In this document: piece by piece, positions 9,675 through 18,627 of the stretch | How positions within the stretch are numbered: the first letter of the stretch is position 1 | Layout: each line of letters starts with the position of its first letter | Assembly: GCF_049670895.1 (NCBI RefSeq) | Contig: NZ_CP187170.1 | Strand: one strand, 5' to 3' | From: Pasteurella sp049670895 | GTDB lineage: Bacteria > Pseudomonadota > Gammaproteobacteria > Enterobacterales > Pasteurellaceae | DNA length: 64,000 nucleotides | Position numbers and translations under genes: made by a program | The notes under the pieces: generated by a model | The model's database searches: none | The model's input: only the letters and a program-made list of their open reading frames with translations | What the model was told of the DNA's origin: nothing

Positions 9675-9704
9675 AAGCTAAAAACTTAGCTAAAACCTTT
9701 CAGT
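9675..9704 (-). promoter_or_regulatory. Possible Cra/FruR operator upstream of fruB
   Basis: GCTAAAACCTTTCAGT at 9689-9704 resembles the FruR/Cra consensus GCTGAAWCGWTTCAGC at most positions. It directly abuts a second inverted repeat, GCTAA AAAC TTAGC, at 9677-9690. Both lie 40-70 bp upstream of the fruB start on the minus strand, where a fructose-operon repressor would be expected. The assignment rests on resemblance only. Confidence 0.4.
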
Positions 9705-9759
9705 TTTAAGCAAAATAAAAAACCGTCGGCGTACATACGCCCAGTTTTCTAAAATTCGA

Positions 9760-10275
9760 TCATTTTGTGCAAAGTTTTAGCACTTGTTCTGCACCTTGCA
9801 CAATGTAAGGATCTTCTTGTGCACGAACCTTATCTGCTTGCAGATCTTTCATCGCATCATAAATCCCTTGGGTGAGACTGGCTTTGTCTAAATGTGCCCA
9901 ACAATCCGCTTTTAACTGATGAAAATTGGTTTGTAAGGCTGAGGCAAACAACACGCCGCTATAATAAGCATGGATATGGGTATCATGCCCACCTTGATAG
10001 AGGTTCGTGCGGATTTGTTCAATCGGTAACAAAATACGGTTAAGATACCAATCGTTCACACCACTTGCGAAAGAATGGACATCATAATCTTGATCCACTC
10101 GCCCTTTGTAAGTCTCAATTGTGGCTTCATAGGCTGTGGCGTAAGATTTTTGATCGATGTTCTCTTGTTCTAGCTGAATAACCGCTTGTTTATCCCCTGT
10201 GAATGGAAGGTAATTGGAAAGTGAGCAAGCAGACATGATGCTGATTGCCGCCAAAAGAGAGAGTGTTTTCAACAT
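9760..10275 (-). CDS. Small lipoprotein of unknown function
   Basis: This is a 171-residue protein with a lipoprotein signal. A short hydrophobic N-terminus ends in the lipobox MSAC, with the acylated Cys at residue 17. The mature part contains YEATIETYKGRVDQDYDVHSFASGVNDWY and is mostly helical, with two further Cys residues. I recognise no catalytic motif. Similar lipoproteins occur in other Pasteurellaceae, but I know no function. An imperfect palindrome, GGCGTA/TACGCC near 9726-9739, lies downstream and may be part of a terminator. The gene is independent of fruB, 125 bp away, and of mobA. Confidence 0.7.
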   Translation of the reverse strand: MLKTLSLLAAISIMSACSLSNYLPFTGDKQAVIQLEQENIDQKSYATAYEATIETYKGRVDQDYDVHSFASGVNDWYLNRILLPIEQIRTNLYQGGHDTHIHAYYSGVLFASALQTNFHQLKADCWAHLDKASLTQGIYDAMKDLQADKVRAQEDPYIVQGAEQVLKLCTK

Positions 10276-10401
10276 AGAAAGATCCTTTCAGTCAAGTGAA
10301 ATTATCGTCACATTATACTGCGAATCTGCTATTTCGCCAATGAAAGGCATTTGAAAGGGGCAAAATCCTTTGTTTTCCCAAATATCATGCTGTTTCGCAC
10401 C

Positions 10402-10980
10402 TCATTCCCGCATCTGTGCTAATTGGTCTAAGGTATTGATGTTACAAAAAGCAGGTTTGTGTTGCGAAAAATCCACTGCCACCGCCTGATGTTGTTGCAT
10501 AAAAGACAACATTTTACGCTCCCCTTTGGCTAAATAAGCCTCCAATGCGGGCACAAGGGTGGTAGAGACTAAACAAAAGGTGGGATGTTCACGTTCACCA
10601 TCATGGGCATAAGCGATCAAAACTTTTGAAAAATGCACCGCACTTGTTAACTTTTCTGCCAAATTAAGGGGGAAATAAGGACAATCACAGGGGACAAAAA
10701 GCACAAAATCGCTCTTAGCACGCTTCAAGGCGGTCAGCATGCCACTTAATGGGCCTTGAAAATCCGCCAGCTCATCGCTAAATACGGGCAATCCATATTG
10801 TGCATAAATGCCTTGATTTCGGTTTGCATTAATGGAAATGTCCTCCACCTGCTTTTTCAGGCGTTGGTACACATGCATAAATAAAGGGTGCTGATTTAAA
10901 GGCTGTAACCCTTTATCTACGCCCCCCATACGGCGTGCTTTGCCCCCAGCTAAAATTACCGCACTAATTGTCATTCTCAT
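10402..10980 (-). CDS. mobA: Molybdenum cofactor guanylyltransferase
   Basis: MobA transfers GMP from GTP to molybdopterin, giving the guanine dinucleotide cofactor used by DMSO-reductase-type enzymes. The nucleotide-binding loop VILAGGKARRMGGVDKGL is at residues 7-24 and the FVPCDCPYFP metal-binding segment near residue 100. The length of 192 is typical. The gene is divergent from yihD with only 64 bp between the start codons, so the two promoters must sit close together or overlap. A second ATG two codons in is also possible as start. Confidence 0.93.
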   Translation of the reverse strand: MRMTISAVILAGGKARRMGGVDKGLQPLNQHPLFMHVYQRLKKQVEDISINANRNQGIYAQYGLPVFSDELADFQGPLSGMLTALKRAKSDFVLFVPCDCPYFPLNLAEKLTSAVHFSKVLIAYAHDGEREHPTFCLVSTTLVPALEAYLAKGERKMLSFMQQHQAVAVDFSQHKPAFCNINTLDQLAQMRE

Positions 10981-11044
10981 ATTTTCTTCTTTGTCTAATT
11001 ACAGTATGATCCGAACACATTTTCACAATCATAAGGAAAAGCAC

Positions 11045-11311
11045 ATGAAATGTCATCGTTTAAACGAAGTCTTGGAACTTCTTCAACCTTACTGGTCTCA
11101 AGAGCCTGATCTTCATTTATCGCAAATTTTACAAAAAATCGCTGATGAAGCGGGATTTGACAAGCCTGTGGCGGAATTAACAGATGAAGTCATTATTTAT
11201 CATTTAAAAATGCATGGCACCGATAAACATGCTCCAATTCCAGGCATCAAAAAAGATTATGAAGATGATTTTAAAACAGCCTTGCTCAAAGCACGAGGCA
11301 TTATTAAATAA
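11045..11311 (+). CDS. yihD: YihD family protein (DUF1040)
   Basis: This 88-residue protein begins MKCHRLNEVLELLQPYWSQ and matches the small YihD family. An in-frame opening extends upstream to 10940, but it overlaps mobA and lacks a ribosome site. The ATG at 11045 has AAGGAAAAG 5' of it and gives the standard family length. In E. coli yihD also lies just upstream of dsbA, as here. The function is not established. Confidence 0.88.
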   Translation: MKCHRLNEVLELLQPYWSQEPDLHLSQILQKIADEAGFDKPVAELTDEVIIYHLKMHGTDKHAPIPGIKKDYEDDFKTALLKARGIIK

Positions 11312-11320
11312 GGATTGTTT

Positions 11321-11938
11321 ATGAAAAAATTATGGTTCGCATTAAGTGCATTTTTCCTCGCTTTTTCCGTGCACGCTAGTCCCTTAACGGAAGGCAAACA
11401 ATATATTGCCCTTTCCAATGCACCGAGTGCCCAATCTGAAGTGGTTGAGTTTTTCTCTTTCTATTGCCCACATTGTTATTCTTTTGAGTATCAATACAAA
11501 ATTCCCGCACAAGTGAAACAAAGCCTCCCTAAAGGCGTGGATTTTAAACAATACCATGTGAATTTCTTAGGTCCACAAGGGGAAAATTTAACCCGTGCTT
11601 GGGCATTTGCCATGGCAACTGGCGTGGAAGACAAAGTGAAAGAGCCGTTGTTCCTTGCGGCACAAAAAAATGCCCTTCGTTCGATGGATGATATTCGCAA
11701 TATCTTTTTACAAAAAGGTATTTCCGCAGAACAATTTGATGGGGGCATTAATAGCTTTGCGGTCACCGCATTATTCAATAAACAGACCCAAGCTGCCGAG
11801 CAAATGAAAGTACGTGGCGTGCCCGATTTTTATGTGAATGGTCGCTTCCGAGTCAATCCTGAAGGGCTTGCCACTCACGATACCGCAAGTTTTATCAAAG
11901 ATTACGTAGAAACTGTAAAAGGTTTATTGCAAAAATAG
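11321..11938 (+). CDS. dsbA: Thiol:disulfide interchange protein DsbA
   Basis: DsbA is the periplasmic oxidant that introduces disulfides into exported proteins. MKKLWFALSAFFLAFSVHASP is a clear Sec signal peptide. The CPHC active site follows in FFSFYCPHCYSFEY. A helical insert and the cis-Pro loop VRGVPDFYVNGRF complete the thioredoxin fold. I chose the ATG at 11321 because AAGGATT sits at the right distance; an upstream TTG at 11315 would add only two residues. Clients in this window plausibly include LptD, whose four Cys residues are conserved. Confidence 0.95.
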   Translation: MKKLWFALSAFFLAFSVHASPLTEGKQYIALSNAPSAQSEVVEFFSFYCPHCYSFEYQYKIPAQVKQSLPKGVDFKQYHVNFLGPQGENLTRAWAFAMATGVEDKVKEPLFLAAQKNALRSMDDIRNIFLQKGISAEQFDGGINSFAVTALFNKQTQAAEQMKVRGVPDFYVNGRFRVNPEGLATHDTASFIKDYVETVKGLLQK

Positions 11939-11997
11939 TAAAAAATTGGTTTAATGCTTGCCGTTTTTTAGAATGAAGATGACTCGCAGAGGATATT

Positions 11998-12327
11998 ATG
12001 GCTGAAAGTTTTAGTGTTACGCGTCGTTTTTTTGACGACAAAAATTACCCGAGAGGGTTCTCACGTCACGGTGATTACACCATTAAGGAATCACAAGTGC
12101 TTGAACAATATGGTCAAGCATTTAAAGCGTTAGAATCGGGCGAGCGAGCTCCTGTCACGCAAGAAGAACAAGATTTCGTGGCATGTTGCCGTGGTGAGCG
12201 TCAACCTGAAACTTTCTTAGAAAAAACTTGGCTAAAATATCGCTCCCGCATCTCCACCACCAAACGTGTTTATACGCTCTCTGGCGTGGTCGGTGTAGAT
12301 AACTTAGATGATTTTTCAGCAGAATAA
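11998..12327 (+). CDS. maoP: Ori macrodomain organiser MaoP (YifE/DUF413)
   Basis: This 109-residue protein has the DUF413 signature SVTRRFFDDKNYPRGFSRHGDYTI and a conserved end KYRSRISTTKRVYTLSGVVGVDNLDDF. In E. coli the homologue YifE was renamed MaoP because it acts with the maoS site in organising the Ori macrodomain. Whether this role holds in Pasteurellaceae is not known. It is followed by its own terminator. Confidence 0.85.
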   Translation: MAESFSVTRRFFDDKNYPRGFSRHGDYTIKESQVLEQYGQAFKALESGERAPVTQEEQDFVACCRGERQPETFLEKTWLKYRSRISTTKRVYTLSGVVGVDNLDDFSAE

Positions 12328-12344
12328 TCAGACAAAACACAGAA

Positions 12345-12370
12345 AAAAGGCTTGGGTAACTAAGCCTTTT
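12345..12370 (+). terminator. Rho-independent terminator after maoP
   Basis: The stem AAAAGGCTT / AAGCCTTTT is perfect over nine pairs with an eight-base loop, and is followed by ATTTCTT. It lies 18 bp after the maoP stop. Confidence 0.8.
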
Positions 12371-12469
12371 ATTTCTTAAGCCCAGCAAAACCCAACAAAA
12401 GGCAGAAACTGGGATTCTTCATCCATCATCAATCAAGGCAGTCTCAGCACTTGCCTCAAAGCAATCACT

Positions 12470-13567
12470 ATGCAATCCACATTACCTATTGAACAGTACG
12501 CCCATTTGCTTAAAGAAAAACAGCAAAAATTAACCGCACTTTTAGCCCCGTTTAATCCGCCTGATCTTGAGGTGTTTGCCTCACCGACACAGCATTATCG
12601 TATGCGTGCAGAGTTTCGTATTTGGCATCAGCAAGGTGAGTTTTACCACATTATGTTTGATCAACAAACTCGCCAACGTTATCGGGTGGATCACTTCCCC
12701 ATTGCAAGCCAACTGATTAATCAGATGATGCAGGCACTGTTGCCCTTATTAAAAACCGAGAAAGTCCTTCATCACAAACTCTTTCAAATTGATTATTTAA
12801 GCACCTTAAGCAATAAAATCATTGTCAGCTTGCTGTATCACAAACCCCTTGATGAACAATGGCAACAAGCGGCGAACACATTAAAAAACCAATTGCAACA
12901 ACAAGGCTTTGATGTGCAACTGATTGGACGGGCAAGCAAACAAAAAATCTGTTTAGATCAGGATTTTGTGGATGAAAAACTGCAGGTTCACGGCAACACC
13001 TATGTGTATCGCCAAGTGGAAAATAGCTTTACCCAACCCAATGCCACAGTGAACCAAAACATGCTGGAATGGGCAGTGGATTGCACCCGACATAGCCAAG
13101 GGGATTTACTTGAACTCTATTGTGGCAACGGTAATTTCTCTATTGCCCTTGCCCAAAATTTCCGCAAAGTGCTGGCAACAGAAATTGCGAAACCTTCGGT
13201 TGCCGCCGCACAATTTAATATTGCAGAAAACGGCATTGAGAATTTGCAAATTATTCGGATGTCTGCAGAAGAATTTACCCAAGCCATGAACGGCGTGCGT
13301 GAATTTAACCGCCTAAAAGGCATTGATCTCAGCGATTATGCATGCAACACCATTTTTGTGGATCCTCCACGGGCAGGGTTAGATCTGGACACTGTCAACT
13401 TAGTGCAACAATATGATCGCATTTTGTATATTTCCTGCAATCCACATACCCTTTGTGATAACCTCAACACATTATGTCAAACCCACCGCATTGAAAAAGC
13501 GGCGTTATTCGATCAATTCCCTTATACCGACCATATGGAAGCGGGTGTGTGGTTAGTGAGGAAATAA
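12470..13567 (+). CDS. trmA: tRNA (uracil-5-)-methyltransferase
   Basis: TrmA makes ribothymidine at U54 of tRNA using SAM. The 365-residue protein has the SAM-binding LLELYCGNGNFSIALAQNF motif near residue 215, the FVDPPRAGLD motif, and the nucleophilic Cys in YISCNPHTL near residue 325. The C-terminal FDQFPYTDHMEAGVWL is the standard family end. It is spaced 3 bp from rsmJ, so the two RNA methyltransferases are likely co-transcribed. Confidence 0.95.
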   Translation: MQSTLPIEQYAHLLKEKQQKLTALLAPFNPPDLEVFASPTQHYRMRAEFRIWHQQGEFYHIMFDQQTRQRYRVDHFPIASQLINQMMQALLPLLKTEKVLHHKLFQIDYLSTLSNKIIVSLLYHKPLDEQWQQAANTLKNQLQQQGFDVQLIGRASKQKICLDQDFVDEKLQVHGNTYVYRQVENSFTQPNATVNQNMLEWAVDCTRHSQGDLLELYCGNGNFSIALAQNFRKVLATEIAKPSVAAAQFNIAENGIENLQIIRMSAEEFTQAMNGVREFNRLKGIDLSDYACNTIFVDPPRAGLDLDTVNLVQQYDRILYISCNPHTLCDNLNTLCQTHRIEKAALFDQFPYTDHMEAGVWLVRK

Positions 13568-13570
13568 GCG

Positions 13571-14335
13571 ATGAAGATTCAGCTCATTTGCGAAACGGAA
13601 AATGCGGAAAAATTCACCACACTTTGTGAGGAACAAGGCTTAGCCCATGATCCAGAAAGCTATTTGGCTTTAGTTCAAGCTTATGATGAACAAGGTCAAA
13701 TGCGTTTGGAATTGCGTAAATTAGATGAGCCGAAACTCGGTGCTGTGTTTGTGGATTTTGTAGCAGGGGCGATGGCTCATCGCCGTAAATTTGGGGGTGG
13801 ACGAGGTGAAGCCGTAGCAAAAGCAGTGGGGATTAAGAACGACTATTTGCCCACAGTGATTGACGCCACCGCAGGATTAGGGCGTGATGCTTTTGTGCTA
13901 GCGGCAATTGGTTGCCAAGTGCGTTTGGTGGAACGTCACCCTGTGGTGCGTTTATTGCTCCAAGATGGCTTGCAACGTGCCTACGCCGACCCTGAAATTG
14001 GCGAGATGATGCAGCAAAATATGCAACTGCTCCCCGTGTCCCATATTGCCCAACTGGATCCCGCCACCGATTTTGCCGATGTGGTTTATCTTGATCCGAT
14101 GTATCCCCATAAACAAAAAAGTGCCTTGGTGAAAAAAGAAATGCGTGTTTTTCAACACTTAGTGGGGGCAGATTTAGATGCGGATAGCTTACTGGCACCC
14201 GCTTTATCACTGGCACAAAAACGGGTGGTGGTGAAACGCCCAGATTATGCGGCATACCTTGCCCAACAAGCACCGCACTTTAGCCGAGAAACCAAAAACC
14301 ACCGTTTTGATATTTATTTAAATCACTCGGCGTAA
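13571..14335 (+). CDS. rsmJ: 16S rRNA m2G1516 methyltransferase
   Basis: RsmJ methylates N2 of G1516 in 16S rRNA. The 254-residue protein carries the family block GAMAHRRKFGGGRGEAVAKA near residue 66, the SAM motif VIDATAGLGRDAFVLA, and VVYLDPMYPHKQKSALVKKE in the catalytic region. It begins 3 bp after trmA and converges on aroE, with only 12 bp between the two stops and no strong terminator hairpin in the gap. Confidence 0.94.
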   Translation: MKIQLICETENAEKFTTLCEEQGLAHDPESYLALVQAYDEQGQMRLELRKLDEPKLGAVFVDFVAGAMAHRRKFGGGRGEAVAKAVGIKNDYLPTVIDATAGLGRDAFVLAAIGCQVRLVERHPVVRLLLQDGLQRAYADPEIGEMMQQNMQLLPVSHIAQLDPATDFADVVYLDPMYPHKQKSALVKKEMRVFQHLVGADLDADSLLAPALSLAQKRVVVKRPDYAAYLAQQAPHFSRETKNHRFDIYLNHSA

Positions 14336-14347
14336 CACCTCGATTCC

Positions 14348-15166
14348 CTATAAAAGGGAAACCTCATCTTGCTTGAGTAACGCCTCAAATTCTGGCATCA
14401 CACCACGCCATAAATAAAAGGCGTGAGCAGCTTGCCCCACCAACATACCAAAACCGTCACTCACATGTTGTTTTCCTAGCTGTTTGCATAGGGCAATAAA
14501 CGGGGTGTCGGTGCCTTTGGCGTATTGCATATCGTAAAGTGCGGTGGCTTTTTGCAAAATTTCAGGGGAAATATTCACGGTTTGCCCCTGTAAACCTGAT
14601 GAAGTGGCGTTAATAATCAGATCAAAGGCTTGCACAGGGATCTTCTCCAGTTCAACGGCTTGGATCTGACCATATTGTGCAAATTTGTCTGCCAGATCCT
14701 CCGCCTTACTTAAGGTGCGATTGGCTAACACAATTTGCTGTTTGGCTTGTAATAAAGGCAATAACACCCCTTTCGTGGCACCACCTGCCCCCAAAATTAA
14801 CAGGCGTTGTTCTGGCTTAAGCCAGCCGAGACGTTGTAAATCACTCACCAAGCCTGCCCCGTCTGTGTTATCGGCATATAAGCGTCCATCCTCTAATTTT
14901 TTCAAGGTGTTACAAGCTTCTGCAGTCAGACAACGTTCGCTGTGAAGATCCGCTAACTGAAACGCCCGTTCTTTGAAAGGGGCGGTGATATTGCACCCTT
15001 TTGCCCCTTTTTCAAAAAAGACTCGCAATTGCTGTTCAAAATCTTGTTCATCACCCAACATGGCAACATAATTCATCTGTTGTGCTGTTTGAGTGGCGAA
15101 GATTTTATGAATCTGTGGTGATTGACTTTGGGCGATTGGATTGCCCCATACCGCATAATTATCCAT
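14348..15166 (-). CDS. aroE: Shikimate 5-dehydrogenase
   Basis: AroE reduces 3-dehydroshikimate to shikimate with NADPH. From the ATG at 15166 the protein begins MDNYAVWGNPIAQSQSPQIH, the normal AroE start with the shikimate-binding SxS motif. A longer in-frame opening runs back into tsaC but adds residues not found in the family. NITAPFKE with the catalytic Lys and the nucleotide-binding LILGAGGATKGVL follow. The length is 272 residues. It is the last gene of the minus-strand block maf-yrdD-tsaC-aroE. Confidence 0.95.
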   Translation of the reverse strand: MDNYAVWGNPIAQSQSPQIHKIFATQTAQQMNYVAMLGDEQDFEQQLRVFFEKGAKGCNITAPFKERAFQLADLHSERCLTAEACNTLKKLEDGRLYADNTDGAGLVSDLQRLGWLKPEQRLLILGAGGATKGVLLPLLQAKQQIVLANRTLSKAEDLADKFAQYGQIQAVELEKIPVQAFDLIINATSSGLQGQTVNISPEILQKATALYDMQYAKGTDTPFIALCKQLGKQHVSDGFGMLVGQAAHAFYLWRGVMPEFEALLKQDEVSLL

Positions 15167-15170
15167 TGTA

Positions 15171-15722
15171 TTAACCTTGTCTAAAAAGTTGATTAGTAAA
15201 AAGATCTCGGATTTCTGAAGGATTGGACGCCACCCCCACAGGACAATCCAACACAGGAAAATCCGCCCCAAATTGTTTTCTCACTTCCTCAGCACTGCGA
15301 CAAGGGGGCAAAGTGGTGAGATTGGCACTGGTTGATGTCAAGGCAAAACCTGCTTGTTCACACAATTGTTTCACCGCAGGGTGATCGCATAAACGCACAG
15401 CAATGCTCGCAAATTGCCCCGTTAAAAAGGTTGGGGTGGTCTTTTTCGCTGGCACAACCCATGTTGTAGGACGCTCATATTTCCCTTGCAAACGATCCCA
15501 GTGGGCTTGAGTAAACATTGAGGTGTCAATAAATGGCAATAAATAATCCACACTGGGTGCCACTAAAATCAGCCCTTTTTCCCTTGGGCGTTGCTTCAAC
15601 ATTAATAATTTTTGCACCGCACTTTCGCTAAAAGGATGACAACCCAGTCCAAAGACCGCTTCAGTGGGGTACGCCACCACTTCATTTTGTTTAAGTTGTT
15701 CGACAATCTGTTGAATATTCAT
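15171..15722 (-). CDS. tsaC: Threonylcarbamoyl-AMP synthase
   Basis: TsaC (YrdC/RimN) makes the threonylcarbamoyl-adenylate used for t6A at position 37 of ANN-decoding tRNAs. The 183-residue protein has the KxR...SxN set: VAYPTEAVFGLGCHP, LKQRPREKGLILVAP and LTSTSANLTTLPPC. It overlaps the upstream zinc-finger gene by 4 bp and is followed by aroE after 4 bp, the same order as yrdD-tsaC-aroE in E. coli. Confidence 0.94.
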   Translation of the reverse strand: MNIQQIVEQLKQNEVVAYPTEAVFGLGCHPFSESAVQKLLMLKQRPREKGLILVAPSVDYLLPFIDTSMFTQAHWDRLQGKYERPTTWVVPAKKTTPTFLTGQFASIAVRLCDHPAVKQLCEQAGFALTSTSANLTTLPPCRSAEEVRKQFGADFPVLDCPVGVASNPSEIRDLFTNQLFRQG

Positions 15723-16279
15723 GAAGATGTAATTTCCGAGTTAAAAAGATGGCGACAGCCTTTCGCTGCACATTGAAAAGTGCGGTAGGTTTCCGTGTTT
15801 TTTTTCAAGGTACAAACTGCCCCACCACAGGCAGGACAGCTCACCAAATAAGGCTTACTGGCTAAGGTAAATTTACAATGCGGATAACGGTTGCAGCCAT
15901 AAAACACTTTGCCTTGTCGTCCACGACGTGCCACCAGCTCACCTTGCTGACAATCAGGACAAGGGATCGTCTCTTCCGTTTGTTCTTCTGGCTCATCATG
16001 CACCACAAAATGACAGTCAGGATAATGGCTACACCCAATAAACATACCGAAATGCCCTTGTTTCAACACCAAAGGATGCTGACACTCAGGGCACAATTCT
16101 GACAAGACTTTAATTATTTTCGTTTCCGACTGAAAAGAAAGTGGCTTAATGTATTCGCAAGCAGGATAAGCCGAACAGCCCAAAAACAAGCCTTTTTTGC
16201 CCTGTTTCACCTGTAATACGGCATGACAAAGGGGGCAATATTCCTGTTGTTTTGTGTGCTGAAAAAGGCGTGAACTCAT
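15719..16279 (-). CDS. yrdD: Topoisomerase-type C4 zinc-finger protein (YrdD-like)
   Basis: This 186-residue protein is made of four C4 zinc ribbons related to the C-terminal domains of topoisomerase I. They begin at CPLCHAVLQ, CPECQHPLV, CPDCQQGEL and CPACGGAVC, each ending in a YPxC-like or KGC pair. Such proteins probably bind single-stranded nucleic acid, but the role of YrdD is not established. It overlaps both neighbours by 4 bp, so translational coupling with maf and tsaC is likely. Confidence 0.88.
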   Translation of the reverse strand: MSSRLFQHTKQQEYCPLCHAVLQVKQGKKGLFLGCSAYPACEYIKPLSFQSETKIIKVLSELCPECQHPLVLKQGHFGMFIGCSHYPDCHFVVHDEPEEQTEETIPCPDCQQGELVARRGRQGKVFYGCNRYPHCKFTLASKPYLVSCPACGGAVCTLKKNTETYRTFQCAAKGCRHLFNSEITSS

Positions 16280-16914
16280 GCATGTTCCTTCGGTTCAAAT
16301 GAAAACAATTCTACCCCAAAGGCTTTCAACAATGCCACTGTTTCAAACACGGGTAACCCCATAACACCGCTAAAACTGCCCTCGATATGTTCAACAAATG
16401 CCCCACCCAGTTGCTGAATGCCATAAGCCCCTGCCTTATCCATTGGCTCGCCTGTAGCAATATAGCCTTGGATGTCCCTTTCTGTCAGGGACGTAAAACG
16501 CACTTGGCTCGTTTGTGCTGCCGTGTGCATGTGCGTGTCATCTGCCACACAAACGGCAGTGATCACCTGATGAGTTCTGCCCGATAACGCCCGTAACATG
16601 GCTGCCGCATCGGCTTCATTTTTGGGTTTGCCTAAAATCTTGTCATCAAGGATCACCGAGGTGTCCGCAGAAAGGAAAGGCAAAGGAAAGGCAAAGTGCG
16701 GTGCATATTGCCCCACTTTTGTTTGTTGCCAATGCTGACGAGCCGCCTTGTTTTTCTCCACCGCCATTCGCCACACATAATCTGCCCCTTTTTCATTGGG
16801 CAAAGGGGTTTCATCAATCTCACAACCACATAGCTCAAAACGAAAGCCTAAGTTTTGCAAAATCTGGGCACGACGCGGACTGTGGGAGGCAAGGTAAAAT
16901 TGAAAATTTGTCAT
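16276..16914 (-). CDS. Maf/YhdE-family nucleotide pyrophosphatase
   Basis: This Maf-fold house-cleaning nucleotide pyrophosphatase has 212 residues. Diagnostic motifs are LASHSPRRAQILQNLGF at the N-terminus, the SADTSVILDD segment with the catalytic Asp, and GRTHQVITAV. The GIQQLGGAFVEHIEGSFSGVMGLPV region is shared with the YhdE-like branch that hydrolyses dTTP and UTP. Which nucleotides this enzyme prefers cannot be read from the sequence. It is the first gene of the minus-strand block and overlaps yrdD by 4 bp. Confidence 0.88.
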   Translation of the reverse strand: MTNFQFYLASHSPRRAQILQNLGFRFELCGCEIDETPLPNEKGADYVWRMAVEKNKAARQHWQQTKVGQYAPHFAFPLPFLSADTSVILDDKILGKPKNEADAAAMLRALSGRTHQVITAVCVADDTHMHTAAQTSQVRFTSLTERDIQGYIATGEPMDKAGAYGIQQLGGAFVEHIEGSFSGVMGLPVFETVALLKAFGVELFSFEPKEHA

Positions 16915-17007
16915 GATATCACCGACTAAATAAAAAAGATTATAACCCGTTAGGCGAAATCCACCAGATTCCTTTATACTTTACGCCTAAATTCACTTTA
17001 CTCAAAC

Positions 17008-18627
17008 ATGGTCAATATAATGTCTGAACTCACATCTTTTCACTCTTGGCTCATTATCTCAGGACTTATCCTCAGCTGTGTGGTGCTGTTTTTTCTCAGT
17101 GTCCATCGAAAACGGGATAGCCAAGAATTACAACAAAACCTGAATAAAACCATTGAAGATTTCAATCAATTACTCGCCAAATTTGAAAGCCTTCAACAGG
17201 CGAAAAATCAGCTAGAACAACAGGTGGTGAAATATCAAACCACCGCAGAAGGCTTGCAAGTACGTTTAACTGAACGTGATGACAAATTAACCTATTTACA
17301 ACAAGAGCTAGATGAAGAGCAGGCTCGTCATCAAGCGATTGCAGAAAAAATCACCGCACTTAAAGAACGTGTTGGGATGGCATCTGCACAAGCGGAAAGC
17401 TTAGAAAAACAACTTGAACATAGCCAAGCAAATGTCAGCCGTAAAGAACAAGAAAATCGTGAATTAGGAGAAAAATTGACCGCACTTTCGCAAGAATTCA
17501 CCGAGCTGAAAACCACGCTAAGCGAAAAAGAAAAACACTTTGCCGAACAACAGCAACATATCGAACAAAGTAAGCAACAACTCAGCACGGAATTTCAAAA
17601 TCTGGCGAACCGTATTTTAGAGGAAAAAAGCCGTAGCTTTAGTCAAAGCAATCAAACCGCACTGGATAACCTACTCAAACCGTTTCGAGAGCAAATTGAA
17701 GGCTTTCAAAAACGAGTGAATGAAATTCATTCTGAATCAGTGAAAGGCAATGCGGGCATTGAGGCGGAAATTAAAAAAGTCTTAGACATTGGTTTAACCA
17801 TGTCGCAACAGGCAAATAATCTCACCTCCGCCTTAAAAGGGGAAAAGAAAACCTTGGGCAATTGGGGCGAAATGCAATTGGAACGTGCGTTGCAATTGGC
17901 GGGCTTGATAAAAGGCGAGCATTATGAGGCACAAGCCCATTTTAAAGACAGCGACGGCAAACATAACTACCCCGATTTTGTGCTGAACTTGCCTGATAAC
18001 AAACACCTCATTATCGACAGCAAAATGTCGTTAGTTGCCTATGAAAGTGCGGTCAATTCTGAGGATGATTTGGTGGCACAAAGCAAACTGCGTGAACACC
18101 TCAAAGCCATTAAAAACCACATTGATGATCTCTCTCGCAAGGATTACAGCAATTTAATTGGCATGCGTAGCCCCAATTTCGTGTTGATGTTCATTGCCGT
18201 AGAACCCGCCTATATCGAAGCGTTAAAAATGGATCCAAGCCTGTTTAATTATGGTTATGAAAAGAATGTGATTTTAGTCTCCCACACCACCTTAATGCCC
18301 ATTTTACGCACCGTGGCTAACCTGTGGCGAATTGAACGAGGCAACGTGGAAGCCAGAGAAATCAGTGCACGAGCAGGGGAAATTTACAACCAAGTCTGCG
18401 TCCTTGCCGAACGTTTAGGCAAGCTCGGCAACACCCTTTCTTCCGCCAGCAGTCATTACAATAGCACCATCACCGCCTTAGTGGGTCAGCAAGGTTTAGT
18501 GGGTAAAGTGGAACGCTTCAAAGACCTCTCCGCCAAAGCCAACAAAACCATGCCAAACGTGGAATTGTTGCATAATGCGGTGGAAGTAGAGAGGTTGGAA
18601 GTGGTGAAAGTTGAGGATAAAGAATAA
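17008..18627 (+). CDS. rmuC: DNA recombination protein RmuC
   Basis: RmuC is a membrane-anchored protein linked to limiting inverted-repeat rearrangements in E. coli; its biochemical role is unclear. A single N-terminal membrane segment (about residues 8-30) is followed by a long coiled coil (about 35-215) and then the RmuC domain, recognisable by KGEKKTLGNWGEMQLERALQ, PDFVLNLPDNKHLIIDSKMS and NFVLMFIAVEPAY. The length is 539 residues. A second ATG at 17020 (MSELTSF) is an equally likely start. Three uptake cores lie inside the gene. Confidence 0.92.
   Translation: MVNIMSELTSFHSWLIISGLILSCVVLFFLSVHRKRDSQELQQNLNKTIEDFNQLLAKFESLQQAKNQLEQQVVKYQTTAEGLQVRLTERDDKLTYLQQELDEEQARHQAIAEKITALKERVGMASAQAESLEKQLEHSQANVSRKEQENRELGEKLTALSQEFTELKTTLSEKEKHFAEQQQHIEQSKQQLSTEFQNLANRILEEKSRSFSQSNQTALDNLLKPFREQIEGFQKRVNEIHSESVKGNAGIEAEIKKVLDIGLTMSQQANNLTSALKGEKKTLGNWGEMQLERALQLAGLIKGEHYEAQAHFKDSDGKHNYPDFVLNLPDNKHLIIDSKMSLVAYESAVNSEDDLVAQSKLREHLKAIKNHIDDLSRKDYSNLIGMRSPNFVLMFIAVEPAYIEALKMDPSLFNYGYEKNVILVSHTTLMPILRTVANLWRIERGNVEAREISARAGEIYNQVCVLAERLGKLGNTLSSASSHYNSTITALVGQQGLVGKVERFKDLSAKANKTMPNVELLHNAVEVERLEVVKVEDKE

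Noticed and set aside
9723..9745. GGCGTA/TACGCC palindrome as the terminator of the small lipoprotein gene
   Set aside because: The loop would be only two to four bases and the T-run is offset by five bases, so I did not list it as a terminator.
13833..14273. A 146-codon minus-strand frame opposite rsmJ
   Set aside because: It lies fully inside rsmJ, its Pro/His/Arg-rich product is typical of antisense frames, and it has no start signals.
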